This document shows positions 50,150 to 59,755 of a stretch of DNA of 64,000 bases, one piece after another. The notes beneath the pieces were generated by a model. It searched no databases and was not told the DNA's origin. It was given only the letters and a program-made list of their open reading frames with translations. The position numbers were made by a program, and so were the translations under genes. Each line of letters starts with the position of its first letter. Position 1 is the first letter of the stretch. This stretch comes from an uncultured Candidatus Melainabacteria bacterium (lineage in GTDB: Bacteria > Cyanobacteriota > Vampirovibrionia > Gastranaerophilales > Gastranaerophilaceae), in assembly GCA_949398305.1 (NCBI GenBank), contig CASLVD010000001.1:1-64000 (forward strand). Reading direction: 5' to 3'.

Positions 50150-50772
50150 ATTCTTTCTAAGTTTTCATTAATTAGGTAAACTTCACCGCTATTATGGTCG
50201 AAGTGGCATTTTGCAATGTATAATTTTTCATCTTTTACGGCTGAATTTATTATTTGTGAATTTTCTTTCAGGTAATTTTCAACCCAAAGGGTGTGTTTTC
50301 GTGCAAATTTATTGTTGCAGTCGTACTGTCCGGCATGGTCAATTACCGGATAAACGCATTTAAGGATTGATTGAAAATGTTCGGTCATTTCAGGGTAATG
50401 CTCGTTTGCATAGGTCATAACCCCGCAATCATCGTGCCCGAGAAGAATTAAAAGCGGTACATGGAGTTTTTTTACTGCATATTCAATACTTTCCAATACA
50501 TTTGGACCAACTGCAATTCCGGCAACTCGAACCACAAAAAGTTCACCTATTCCGCAGTCAAAAATAATCTCAGGTACTACGCGCGAATCCGAACAACTTA
50601 AAACACAGGCGTAAGGTTCTTGATACAATGCAAGCTTTTGAAGTGTTGAAAGACACATATTTTTTGCTGTTGGAGTGCCGTTTATAAAATTTTTATTTCC
50701 GTTTAAAAGTTTTTCTAACTCTTGTTTAGCATTAGATGGTATGTTTTCCGGTAAAATCATAGTATCCTCCAA
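50146..50772 (-). CDS. Beta-class carbonic anhydrase
   Basis: CVLSCSDSRVVPEIIFDCGIGELFVVRVAG...LLILLGHDDCGVM. Confidence 0.95.
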   Translation of the reverse strand: MEDTMILPENIPSNAKQELEKLLNGNKNFINGTPTAKNMCLSTLQKLALYQEPYACVLSCSDSRVVPEIIFDCGIGELFVVRVAGIAVGPNVLESIEYAVKKLHVPLLILLGHDDCGVMTYANEHYPEMTEHFQSILKCVYPVIDHAGQYDCNNKFARKHTLWVENYLKENSQIINSAVKDEKLYIAKCHFDHNSGEVYLINENLERI

Positions 50773-50814
50773 ATATTTAAATATATTATATCATATTTAA
50801 ATATTTAGGGCTTG

Positions 50815-51465
50815 TTAGTGTAAATAATTCATATTTCCCTGCATAATAACATAATATGCACATCCCCAGCCTGTACTTTTTCCTTTTATACAGTGTTGTT
50901 TTGCATTATGTGACGATGTTGGTGAACCATTAGGTAAAATCGCTCCGTTTTCATATGAAAATACAAATAAGTCTTTACCATAAGTATTTGGCTGTTGTTT
51001 TCCGTTTATATCAATCCAAAAATAAATTAAGGTGTCATTTTCTTTTGCTGCTCTCCACCAGATTGAAGTCCCGTTAAGCAGAGATATTTTATAATAGCTT
51101 TTATCATTTATATAATTTTTATCATGTTTTATCCCATTAAGCTGTAAATAGGTGCTTGGTATGCATTTTTTATCAATATCTTCAAGTCCGCAATCTGTAG
51201 CTATTTTGAGAAATGGTTTGAGGTTATTAGCTATTAAGATTGCAGACTCTGAGTTCCATGCTTTTAAGTCCCAGCCTTCGACTTCGCCGTATTCTTCCTG
51301 TGATAATTTAAATGCCTGCGCCAGTATTGATTGGGTTTCTTTTAGTTTTGAAATGGCATGCTGTTCAAAGTTTTTTTGTATCAGATTCGGGATAGTCATT
51401 GCCGCAACGACACCGATGATTCCCAGAGTTATTAAAACTTCTGCCAAAGTAAAAGCCTTCTTCAT
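50815..51465 (-). CDS. Prepilin-like protein (N-methylation motif)
   Basis: MKKAFTLAEVLITLGIIGVVAAMTIPNLI. Confidence 0.88.
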   Translation of the reverse strand: MKKAFTLAEVLITLGIIGVVAAMTIPNLIQKNFEQHAISKLKETQSILAQAFKLSQEEYGEVEGWDLKAWNSESAILIANNLKPFLKIATDCGLEDIDKKCIPSTYLQLNGIKHDKNYINDKSYYKISLLNGTSIWWRAAKENDTLIYFWIDINGKQQPNTYGKDLFVFSYENGAILPNGSPTSSHNAKQHCIKGKSTGWGCAYYVIMQGNMNYLH

Positions 51466-51485
51466 AATTTAATTCCTTGTTCACA

Positions 51486-51563
51486 ATGTTAATACCAATA
51501 ATGTTAATTAATATACTTAATATTAGTACTAAAGTCAAGGTATTAATATAGAGGTACTAACAT
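51486..51563. promoter_or_regulatory. Repeated half-sites between prepilin and XRE gene
   Basis: ATGTTAATACC (51486-51496) with inverted near-copies GGTATTAATAT (51539-51549) and GGTACTAACAT (51553-51563). Confidence 0.5.
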
Positions 51564-51564
51564 A

Positions 51565-51777
51565 ATGAATATTAATGAAAAAGTTTCGGCAAGAATTAAA
51601 GAGTTAAGGGCGCAAAAACACATGACAGCTGAAAAGCTTGCCTGGTATTCTGATTTGTCAAAAAGCTGTGTTACATACGCGGAAAAAGCTCAACGTGATA
51701 TAAGATTATCTACAATTGAGTCTATTTGCAAAGGTTTTGGAATTTCGATTGCTGAATTCTTTTCGACATTTACGTAA
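51565..51777 (+). CDS. XRE-family transcriptional regulator
   Basis: RIKELRAQKHMTAEKLAWYSDLSKSCVTYAEKAQRDIRLSTIESICKGFGIS. Confidence 0.85.
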   Translation: MNINEKVSARIKELRAQKHMTAEKLAWYSDLSKSCVTYAEKAQRDIRLSTIESICKGFGISIAEFFSTFT

Positions 51778-51781
51778 ATAA

Positions 51782-52684
51782 TTATTTTTGTTCTGCTTTG
51801 GTTTGATTAAAATCGTTGAATGAATATCTTCTGTTATTTACGTTTTGTTGAATTGGCTGAACTACCTTTTTAATAATAACTTTTTCAACGAATTTATCGA
51901 TTGCTTGTGCTGTTAAAAGAATTGCGGCAAAAGCACCTGCAGATTTCCATGCTTTAAGTTTGAAAATCTTTTTATCAAGAACTGTTTTTACTGCTTCTGC
52001 ATCTTTGCAGTTATCTATTGTTTCGATAAATTGTTTTTTAGCATAAGCTTTAATTCTATCTTCATTAGAATTTGCGATAGCACCGTGTTTACAGTTAGCT
52101 AAAAGTTTGTCATATACTTTTACGAAGATGTTTTTTCGTTGATAATGTCTTGATTTTGCGCTAAAGAATTTATCATAATTTTTTTCAAAATCTGCAATTA
52201 GCTCATCGCGGTGAACTCCGGCTTCAGCTACATTATCCATTGTAGCGTGTGCTTTTATAAAACGTAGTGTTTGTTCTTTTGCGTTTGTTGAGAGTTTTTC
52301 GCCTCTGTATTTATCGATTTGCGAAAATGCGCTCATGCCGATATGACCAAAGATAGCAGGGAAAAGAATACTTGCGCAGGCTTGGAAAACTGCTTGATTA
52401 AAAGCTCTTTGCGCATTAGGTTTGTATTTATCCCCTTTATTTTTGTATTTGTCATAGATGTCAGCACCAAAATACATTAATGCAGGCACCCAAAAAAGTC
52501 TTGCAGTTGCCGGTGCAAGTTCATTTATAGCAATACCGATATCGTTGGTATAGCCAAGACCGCGCATAGGCCAATTAGCAAGGGGATCAACGTATTTTTT
52601 CTTTTTTTCTTTAGATGCATCAAAGTTAACATCTTGACCTTGAGCTCCGAAATGTGGAGTTCTATTGACTGAGGTAATTTTCAT
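51782..52684 (-). CDS. Hypothetical protein, lineage-specific type (two hydrophobic regions)
   Basis: MKITSVNRTPHFGAQGQDVNF N-terminus; hydrophobic segments. Confidence 0.5.
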   Translation of the reverse strand: MKITSVNRTPHFGAQGQDVNFDASKEKKKKYVDPLANWPMRGLGYTNDIGIAINELAPATARLFWVPALMYFGADIYDKYKNKGDKYKPNAQRAFNQAVFQACASILFPAIFGHIGMSAFSQIDKYRGEKLSTNAKEQTLRFIKAHATMDNVAEAGVHRDELIADFEKNYDKFFSAKSRHYQRKNIFVKVYDKLLANCKHGAIANSNEDRIKAYAKKQFIETIDNCKDAEAVKTVLDKKIFKLKAWKSAGAFAAILLTAQAIDKFVEKVIIKKVVQPIQQNVNNRRYSFNDFNQTKAEQK

Positions 52685-52801
52685 ATTTTCTCCAAGCCGA
52701 ATTTTATTGTTTTTTTATAATTAAATAATCGCAAGGTCAATCATAGTGTAAACATGAAAATTTTTCAACTCTATTTTGCTATAAGTGTAATAATTTGTTA
52801 C

Positions 52802-53278
52802 TTACTGAATAAAACCGGTATCATCAAGAAGATTGTCGCTGTTTGCAGAAGCTACTGCCATTTGGTCGCAGCGTTCGTTAAATTCGTGCCCGGCATGGCC
52901 TTTTATCCAGATAAATTTAACATTATGCGGTTCTTTTGCTTTTAAAAGTCTTTGCCATAAATCCTGATTTTTTACAGGCTGTTTATTTGAGCTTCTCCAG
53001 CCGCGTTTTTGCCAGCCGTCAATCCAGTTTTGGTTAAACGCGTCAACTAAATATTTTGAATCAGAAGTTAATTCAACATCACACGGTTTTTTTAGTGCTT
53101 CAAGTCCGATAATAGCAGCTAATAATTCCATTCTGTTGTTTGTTGTAACTTTAAATCCTTCTGTTAATTCTTTTCTGTGGATTTTGCCGTTATCGTCCTG
53201 TGCGATAAGAATTGTGCCGTAACCCCCTTTACCCGGGTTTCCGCTGCAAGCACCGTCTGTATATATTTTAATTAACAT
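52802..53278 (-). CDS. rnhA: Ribonuclease HI
   Basis: MLIKIYTDGACSGNPGKGGYGTIL...TNNRMELLAAIIGLEAL...DSKYLVDA...WIKGHAGHEFNERCDQMA. Confidence 0.96.
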   Translation of the reverse strand: MLIKIYTDGACSGNPGKGGYGTILIAQDDNGKIHRKELTEGFKVTTNNRMELLAAIIGLEALKKPCDVELTSDSKYLVDAFNQNWIDGWQKRGWRSSNKQPVKNQDLWQRLLKAKEPHNVKFIWIKGHAGHEFNERCDQMAVASANSDNLLDDTGFIQ

Positions 53279-53338
53279 TTGCTCTCCTTTTTGTTCCCTT
53301 TCTACACCCTTCACAGAGTGTGCGGGTATTATTTATCC

Positions 53339-55381
53339 CTACCCCTCTGTTATGTCCCAGAGCTCCAAAACATCGTCAGGGATTCCGTTTAAAAATCTTG
53401 AAGGTTTTGAAAGTACCATATTCATTGAATAATCATACATATCAACCGGATATGTTATATATAAATTGTTTTTTGCTCTTGTTGTTGCAACGTACATCAG
53501 GCGAAGTTCTTCATCCATTTCTTCTTCTGAATTAAACGAGTATGCGCTCGGAAATCTTCCGTCTACCGCACCGATTATAAAAACACTGTCCCATTCAAGC
53601 CCTTTTGCAGAGTGAATTGTCGAAATTGTAAGTGCTTCATCGTCTGAATTATTTTTATACATCCCTTCAACACTTGAATCCGGCGGCTCAAGTGCCATAT
53701 CGCTTATGAAGTCTTCAAGGTTTGAATATTGCCCTGCAAGGTATTGAAGATGGTCTAAATCCTTTTCACGTTTGGCAAAATCATCATACTTATCTTTCAA
53801 AATCGGTCTGTAGTAAGCTATGATTTCGTCTACAATTTCAGATGGTTTTTTAGCTGCAATTTGATGGCTTAATTTGTCCAGAGTTTTTAACATCGGCATA
53901 ATACTGTCAACTTTTTTCATTGGTAAGAGTTTTATATCCGGATTCAGTTGTCCTTTTATAATCGGGATTACACTGTTAACGGTAGATGCGCCGACACCTT
54001 TTAAAAGTAAAAGGATTCTTGTTAAACTGATTATATCATCAGGGTTAATAATTACTCTTAAATGTGCTACAACATCTTTAATATGTGCGGTTTCCATAAA
54101 TTTTGGGCCGCCGAACTTTTGGAACGGAATCGCGCGTTTTGAAAGCTCAATTTCTAAAGAATATGACATTCGTGCGTTACGCGTTAAAACACAAATATCA
54201 GATAAATTTACATCTTCATCCAAAAGTTCCAGAATTCTCTGGCAGATAAAATCTGCTTCCATCTGGGTGTTTTTCGCACAAATCAGTGCCGGAACAATGG
54301 GTGATTGAATCTCTGAAAACAAAGTTTTTGCATATTTTTCTTTGGCTTTTGAAATTATTGTGTTTGTAAGTTTTAGAATATTTTGCGTGCTGCGGTAATT
54401 TTGTTCAAGCTTTATAATTTTTGTGTTTTCAAAAAGTTTCGGAAAATCAAGGATGTTTCTGAAATTTGCCCCGCGGAAAGAGTATATGCTTTGCGCGTCA
54501 TCTCCGACAGCCATAATGTTGTTGTGCTCAGAGGCAAGAAGCTTAATCACATCAGCCTGAAGTGTATTTGTGTCCTGATATTCATCAACCATTATGTACT
54601 GATATTGGTTTGAAAGGTTTTTGCGCAAATTTTCATTATTTTCTAATAAAAGTTTTATGTATAAAAGTAAATCATCATAGTCCAGAACAGAGTTTTCGCG
54701 TTTGTAGCCGACATAGGCTTTGTGGATTTCTATAATTTTGTCTTCGCAGTGCGCAAATTGTGGAAATTCTTCTTCAATAATTTGTTTTGTCGGGGTTTCT
54801 TTGTTTACGCTTTTTGAATAGATTTCCAGAATGGTGCTTTTTTTAGGAAATCTTTTTTCTTTTTTAGGAAACATTTGCCCTGTAATATGATTGATAATAT
54901 CTTCACAGTCTGTTTTATCAAGGATTGTGAAATTATTTTTTAATTTCAAAAGTTTAGAATATTTGCGCAGGATAATATTTGCAAAAGAGTGAAACGTACC
55001 GCCTGCAACTTTTTCACACCTGTCATCAAGTACAAGTGTCGCGCGCGAAAGCATTTCTGCTGCGGCTTTTTTGGTGAAGGTTAGAAGTAGAATATTTTCT
55101 GGTTTTATACCGTCTTCAATAAGTCTTGCAACACGGTATGTAAGAGTTTTTGTTTTCCCTGACCCTGCGCCTGCGATAACAAGATATGCACCTTCTTTTG
55201 ATGTTACAGCATCTAATTGTGCCTGATTTAAGTCTGCTTCGTAGTTTACTTTGTAATCGGTTTTAACTGTATCACGTTTTTTTAGCACGTATTTTTTACG
55301 TGCCGGTTTTGAGTTTTGTGTTGTTATAATCTCTTCTGCCATCCCAATTTTATTATAATTCACACCTGCCGGGTTTATCAA
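53339..55381 (-). CDS. UvrD/Rep/PcrA family ATP-dependent DNA helicase
   Basis: LVIAGAGSGKTKTLTYRVA, MVDEYQDTN, VGDDAQSIYSFRGA, STIHSAKGLEWD. Confidence 0.95.
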   Translation of the reverse strand: MINPAGVNYNKIGMAEEIITTQNSKPARKKYVLKKRDTVKTDYKVNYEADLNQAQLDAVTSKEGAYLVIAGAGSGKTKTLTYRVARLIEDGIKPENILLLTFTKKAAAEMLSRATLVLDDRCEKVAGGTFHSFANIILRKYSKLLKLKNNFTILDKTDCEDIINHITGQMFPKKEKRFPKKSTILEIYSKSVNKETPTKQIIEEEFPQFAHCEDKIIEIHKAYVGYKRENSVLDYDDLLLYIKLLLENNENLRKNLSNQYQYIMVDEYQDTNTLQADVIKLLASEHNNIMAVGDDAQSIYSFRGANFRNILDFPKLFENTKIIKLEQNYRSTQNILKLTNTIISKAKEKYAKTLFSEIQSPIVPALICAKNTQMEADFICQRILELLDEDVNLSDICVLTRNARMSYSLEIELSKRAIPFQKFGGPKFMETAHIKDVVAHLRVIINPDDIISLTRILLLLKGVGASTVNSVIPIIKGQLNPDIKLLPMKKVDSIMPMLKTLDKLSHQIAAKKPSEIVDEIIAYYRPILKDKYDDFAKREKDLDHLQYLAGQYSNLEDFISDMALEPPDSSVEGMYKNNSDDEALTISTIHSAKGLEWDSVFIIGAVDGRFPSAYSFNSEEEMDEELRLMYVATTRAKNNLYITYPVDMYDYSMNMVLSKPSRFLNGIPDDVLELWDITEG

Positions 55382-55478
55382 AGATTGTAAAGTTTTTATA
55401 AGATATGCGGAAAATTTTTAAATATTTTTTCTAAAACGCCGATATATAAAATGTGTGTCACGAGAGAAAGGCATTTGT

Positions 55479-56012
55479 GTGAAGAGAATAGTTATTATAA
55501 TTTGTTTGGTACTGGTGTTTTTCGGAACATTTTGTACTGTTTCGGCTAAAACTGTAAACAGAAGATGGCAGTATCCGACAAAGATTAAGACATATATTCC
55601 GCAAAATCATAAAAGAACAATTATGATGAAACATGCTTTTGCCGAGTGGTCAAGGCTTACGAATAATAAAATAATATTTCGGTATGTGGATTCGCCTAAA
55701 TATGCTCAGGTTGTGGTAGAATTTGTAAATATTGTACCAAATGCCGAAAGAGAAATCGGTTTGACTAAATCAACTTTTACCTCATCTGGTGGTATGTTAA
55801 GGGCAACTATTTATATTGCCGAAAAAACCTCAAGCGGTTATCAGCTGGGAAAAGACGCTGTTTATACGGTAATGCTTCATGAAATCGGGCATGCAATAGG
55901 GATTGGCGAGCATTCCGCTGATCCGCTCAGCATTATGTATCCGACAGAAGATGACAGGCAGGAAATCCTTAAATCGGATTTAAGAAATTTAGCAGAAATT
56001 TACGGGTGGTAA
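55479..56012 (+). CDS. Matrixin-like zinc metalloprotease (secreted)
   Basis: Signal peptide; VMLHEIGHAIGIGEHSADPLSIMYP. GTG start at 55479 likely. Confidence 0.87.
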   Translation: MKRIVIIICLVLVFFGTFCTVSAKTVNRRWQYPTKIKTYIPQNHKRTIMMKHAFAEWSRLTNNKIIFRYVDSPKYAQVVVEFVNIVPNAEREIGLTKSTFTSSGGMLRATIYIAEKTSSGYQLGKDAVYTVMLHEIGHAIGIGEHSADPLSIMYPTEDDRQEILKSDLRNLAEIYGW

Positions 56013-56016
56013 TAAT

Positions 56017-56553
56017 ATGAAAAAATTTTTAACGGTATTTGTATTTATTTTGGTATTTTTATTAGGAGAAGCGGTTATGGCTGCCGGCGGCTGGGCGAAT
56101 CCTAAATCAATCAAAACTTATATTGAGCCGAATTCAAAGAAAGAGTTGATGAAACAGGCTTTTGCGAAGTGGTCTGTTGTGACAAATAACAAAATAGTTT
56201 TTAAGTATGTATCAAATCCGAATGATGCTCAAATAAAAGTTATATTTGTGAAAGACGCATCTATGGCGGGTTTGGAACATGCGATTGGTGTAACCCATTT
56301 TCAGCAGGATGTTTATACCGGAGAAATGAAGTATGCGCAAATTGATATTGCAGATCATGTTCCGGGTTCTGTCGGCAGACTTATGCCAAAAGATAGGATT
56401 TTCAGGGTTATGATACACGAAATCGGGCATGCTATCGGTTTAAAACACTCAGCAGATACCGCAAGTATTATGTACCCGACAGCAATCAGTCGAAATCAAG
56501 CCATTACAAAAGGTGATTTAAATACTCTTGACAGGATATACGGTTGGAAATAA
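56017..56553 (+). CDS. Matrixin-like zinc metalloprotease (secreted)
   Basis: Signal peptide; VMIHEIGHAIGLKHSADTASIMYP. Confidence 0.9.
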   Translation: MKKFLTVFVFILVFLLGEAVMAAGGWANPKSIKTYIEPNSKKELMKQAFAKWSVVTNNKIVFKYVSNPNDAQIKVIFVKDASMAGLEHAIGVTHFQQDVYTGEMKYAQIDIADHVPGSVGRLMPKDRIFRVMIHEIGHAIGLKHSADTASIMYPTAISRNQAITKGDLNTLDRIYGWK

Positions 56554-56596
56554 TAGAACAATGTATCAGTTTCCTCCCCGTTGGAGGAGGAATACT

Positions 56597-56853
56597 ATTA
56601 CTTTTCAATCACAGTATCGATCGCAGTTCCTTCCTCAATAACGGCGGAATACCCTTTCTTTATCCTACCCATCTTTTTGTGCTTCAATGTATCCGCCTTT
56701 TCCCATACGTGCACGCTTTGTAACGTTTTTTGTATATAGCTTTGCAGAAGAACCCTTTTTGAAAAGAATTTCTCCATCTACAACAATATCTGACACAAGT
56801 TCAGCATTAACACCTGTTTTTTTGGGGTCAAGCGTTTCAGAATCTGCATAAAA
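56597..56853 (-). pseudogene. Decayed gene fragment
   Basis: Minus strand reads ADSETLDPKKTGVNAELVSDIVVDGEILFKKGSSAKLYTKNVTKRARMGKGGYIEAQKDG* then GRIKKGYSAVIEEGTAIDTVIEK* in another frame; no start. Confidence 0.45.
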
Positions 56854-56914
56854 CTACTAAACTAAATAAAATCTTTTTCATTCCGGATCAAGCCCGAAAT
56901 AACAGGGGGAATAA

Positions 56915-57472
56915 TTAGTTATTAAAATTTCTCTGAGCAAATGACCAGCCGTTAACTTTGTAGAATTTTTTAACGTCAAATTTTTGAATATCCTGTTTTT
57001 CAGATATAGGCATGTACATTATGCTTGTTGGTTTGCGCGGCTCATCCTTCATCCCGAGGGCATGACCTATCTCATGAAGCATTGTTGTATAAACATAATT
57101 GTTAGAATATTTTTTTACTTTTGGACCTTTTAAGATTTTGATTTCAGCTTTAGTAATTTTCATACCGCTTGTTCTTACGCTGTTTGAACTGATTGAACCG
57201 TTTTTCCCGCTAAATTGTTCTGTAAACACTACGTCAATATCTGCAGGTCCTTTTTCAACAAAGTTAAATTTTAAATTGCCGCCGCTTTCGCCTTGCCATT
57301 TTGAAAATGCACGGCGCATTGTATCTGCTTTTTCATCTTTTGGAATGTAAACATTAATCGGTGACTTTTGCCAGTGCGGAAAAGTCGCAGTACTTGTGGT
57401 TGAAGCAAATGCTGACAAACCTAAAAATGTAATAATTATTGCAATAATTCCAAATAAAGCTTTTTTAATCAT
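56915..57472 (-). CDS. Matrixin-like zinc metalloprotease (secreted)
   Basis: Signal peptide; TTMLHEIGHALGMKDEPRKPTSIMYMP. Confidence 0.88.
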   Translation of the reverse strand: MIKKALFGIIAIIITFLGLSAFASTTSTATFPHWQKSPINVYIPKDEKADTMRRAFSKWQGESGGNLKFNFVEKGPADIDVVFTEQFSGKNGSISSNSVRTSGMKITKAEIKILKGPKVKKYSNNYVYTTMLHEIGHALGMKDEPRKPTSIMYMPISEKQDIQKFDVKKFYKVNGWSFAQRNFNN

Positions 57473-57526
57473 AATTTATACCTTTCAATTTGAATTATAA
57501 TTTAACGTTTGAGATAAGGCAAGATG

Positions 57527-58777
57527 TTAATCTGCGGTAGAAAATGAATAAATTATTTCTCTATCGTAACTTTCACCTTTCTTCAAAATCCCTTTTTCAG
57601 TGAAACTTTCTGTGTTTATGGCGTTCGGGTAGAATTGAGGTTCTACACAGAAGCCTGAGCGTTTTTCATAGCGAAGTCCGTGTTTTCCGTTTGGCTGTGC
57701 GGATTTTCCAAGATGGTTTGCCGTATAGAACTGAAATCCCGGTAAATTTGTTGAAACTTTCAACTTGATTCCTGTCTTATCAGAAACTACATTTGCAACA
57801 TCAATTAAAGTTTTGCCGTCATAGTTGTCTATACAGTAGTTTTGGTCAAAGCCCGAACCGATTTTGAGCTGGTCGGATTCAGAATTTATAACATCTTTAA
57901 TTTTTTGTGCTTTTTTAAAATCAAACGGAGTTCCTTCTACAGGAATAATTTCACCTGTCGGAACTGCTATTTCACTATTTTTAGTTATATTTGAAGAATT
58001 TGGAAGGGTTACGGTATGTTCAAGCACCGAATTTTCCTGTGCGTTTTCTGCTCCGTCAAGGTTGAAATATGTGTGGTTTGTCATATTTATAATTGTATCC
58101 GCATCGGATTCCGCGTGATATTGAATATGTAAGTTATTATCATTATCAAATTTGTAAGTTACTTTTGCTGTTACGTTTCCGGGATATCCGCTTTCCATAT
58201 CTTTTTTGATGTAAGTAAACTCGATTCCGTCAGGTAATACATTTGCCTGCCAGTTTCTCACGTCAAATCCTTCAGAACCGCCGTGAGAATGAGTTTTACC
58301 GTTATCTTTGTTACATTCTAATGAATATTCTTTGTCATTGATTGTAAATTTCCCGTTACTGATTTTGTTTGCATAAGGTCCGATTGTGCCGCCGGCATGA
58401 CCTACAGGAGATTCCTCATAAGGGGTTACATTATCATAACCTTGAGTGACATCTTTTAGTTTGCCATCTTTATCAGGAACTTTTATTGATGTTATTGTTG
58501 CACCAAATGTTGATAAATCTACACTCGCTCCGTTTTTATTTGTTATTGTGTAAAGTTGCGCTTCTTCATTCGTTTTTTTGATTGTTCCGAAAGATTTTTT
58601 ATCGATTTTTATTCCGTCATAATTTGAATCAATTTCATTATTTTTAAATGAAATACTTTTTGTAAAAGTATCTTCTTTGATTTCTCTGTTTGCAGCATAA
58701 ACCTGATTTTGTACAGCTTTTGGCTGTATATTACGGTTTGTGTTAAACATAAAATGAGGATTAAAATCTATCGGCAT
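57527..58777 (-). CDS. galM: Aldose 1-epimerase (galactose mutarotase) with ~60-aa N-terminal extension
   Basis: FGATITSIKVPDKDG...GGTIGPYANKISNGKF...THSHGGSEGFD...NMTNHTYFNLDG...GFCVEPQFYPNAIN. Confidence 0.92.
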   Translation of the reverse strand: MPIDFNPHFMFNTNRNIQPKAVQNQVYAANREIKEDTFTKSISFKNNEIDSNYDGIKIDKKSFGTIKKTNEEAQLYTITNKNGASVDLSTFGATITSIKVPDKDGKLKDVTQGYDNVTPYEESPVGHAGGTIGPYANKISNGKFTINDKEYSLECNKDNGKTHSHGGSEGFDVRNWQANVLPDGIEFTYIKKDMESGYPGNVTAKVTYKFDNDNNLHIQYHAESDADTIINMTNHTYFNLDGAENAQENSVLEHTVTLPNSSNITKNSEIAVPTGEIIPVEGTPFDFKKAQKIKDVINSESDQLKIGSGFDQNYCIDNYDGKTLIDVANVVSDKTGIKLKVSTNLPGFQFYTANHLGKSAQPNGKHGLRYEKRSGFCVEPQFYPNAINTESFTEKGILKKGESYDREIIYSFSTAD

Positions 58778-58793
58778 AATTACTCCTTTTTAC

Positions 58794-59183
58794 TTATTGA
58801 ATAAATTCTTTATAAACTTCTGCGCCTGAATTACGGGCAATGGTTTTTGGAAGATACAAAACATTGTGTTTTTCAGCTATTTGTTTTATTGACGGTGAAG
58901 CTGAAATTATAACTGTTTTACAATTTTTATAATATTTACTGTATGTTTTAATCTGTTCAACAAGCCATTCTCCTGCAAGCTTTGGCAGAAAATCACTTTC
59001 CATTTGCAAATCAGTAAATATTACATCGTACGGCTCGTCAATTGATGCTTCAATTTTTCCTACGGCTTCTTTTGCGCTGAATGCAGAATCTATTTTAAGT
59101 CCTTCCGGATTTATGTATTCCAGATTGTTTTGGTGAAATCTTACCCAGCCCGGTACATCATCGACAATTAAAATCTTTTTCAT
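58794..59183 (-). CDS. Response-regulator receiver-domain protein
   Basis: MKKILIVDDVPGWVRFHQNNLEY...YDVIFTDLQM; no output domain. Confidence 0.82.
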   Translation of the reverse strand: MKKILIVDDVPGWVRFHQNNLEYINPEGLKIDSAFSAKEAVGKIEASIDEPYDVIFTDLQMESDFLPKLAGEWLVEQIKTYSKYYKNCKTVIISASPSIKQIAEKHNVLYLPKTIARNSGAEVYKEFIQ

Positions 59184-59278
59184 AGTTAAATAATACCACC
59201 AAAACAAGAAAATGACCTGAAAAGGGGGTGAAAAATTTAACAAATTCCTTAAATATATTACAAAAAAGGATATAATTT

Positions 59279-59755
59279 ATGAAACTAAAAATTTTACTTC
59301 TGCTGCTTTTGGCTATGTTTACAGCGCCGTCTGTTTTTGCAAGCACGACTCAAAATGCTGTTGAATTTTTTAAGCAGTATCAGAATTATGCAAATAATTA
59401 TGATGAAGAACTTTTAAAAATGTATTCTCCTAATGCAAAAATTATCCGCGAAGTTGTGAAACCGACCGGAGAAACCGTTGATGTTGTGATTCCGCCAAAG
59501 AGGTTTTTTAAAGAGTTGAAAATCGGGCAAAAAACTGCTAAACTTAAAAAGTATAAAAATAAGTACAGAAATATTACTGCTCAGGAAACCCCTGATGGTA
59601 TTAAAATCAGTGCGGAAAGGCAGCCGTCAAAAGAAACTTACTGGTTAAAAATGTATCAAATTATTCAAAATACCGATTCAGGATTTAAAATTAAAGAAGA
59701 AATGATGCAAACAAAGGTTCAGTCTTTCCTGAGACATAAAAATAAAGGTGAATAA
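59279..59755 (+). CDS. Secreted hypothetical protein
   Basis: Signal peptide MKLKILLLLLLAMFTAPSVFAS; NTF2/SnoaL-like feel. Confidence 0.6.
   Translation: MKLKILLLLLLAMFTAPSVFASTTQNAVEFFKQYQNYANNYDEELLKMYSPNAKIIREVVKPTGETVDVVIPPKRFFKELKIGQKTAKLKKYKNKYRNITAQETPDGIKISAERQPSKETYWLKMYQIIQNTDSGFKIKEEMMQTKVQSFLRHKNKGE

Noticed and set aside
56572-56592. TTTCCTCCCCGTTGGAGGAGGAA as a terminator
   Set aside because: Imperfect stem with no T-run; too weak to call.
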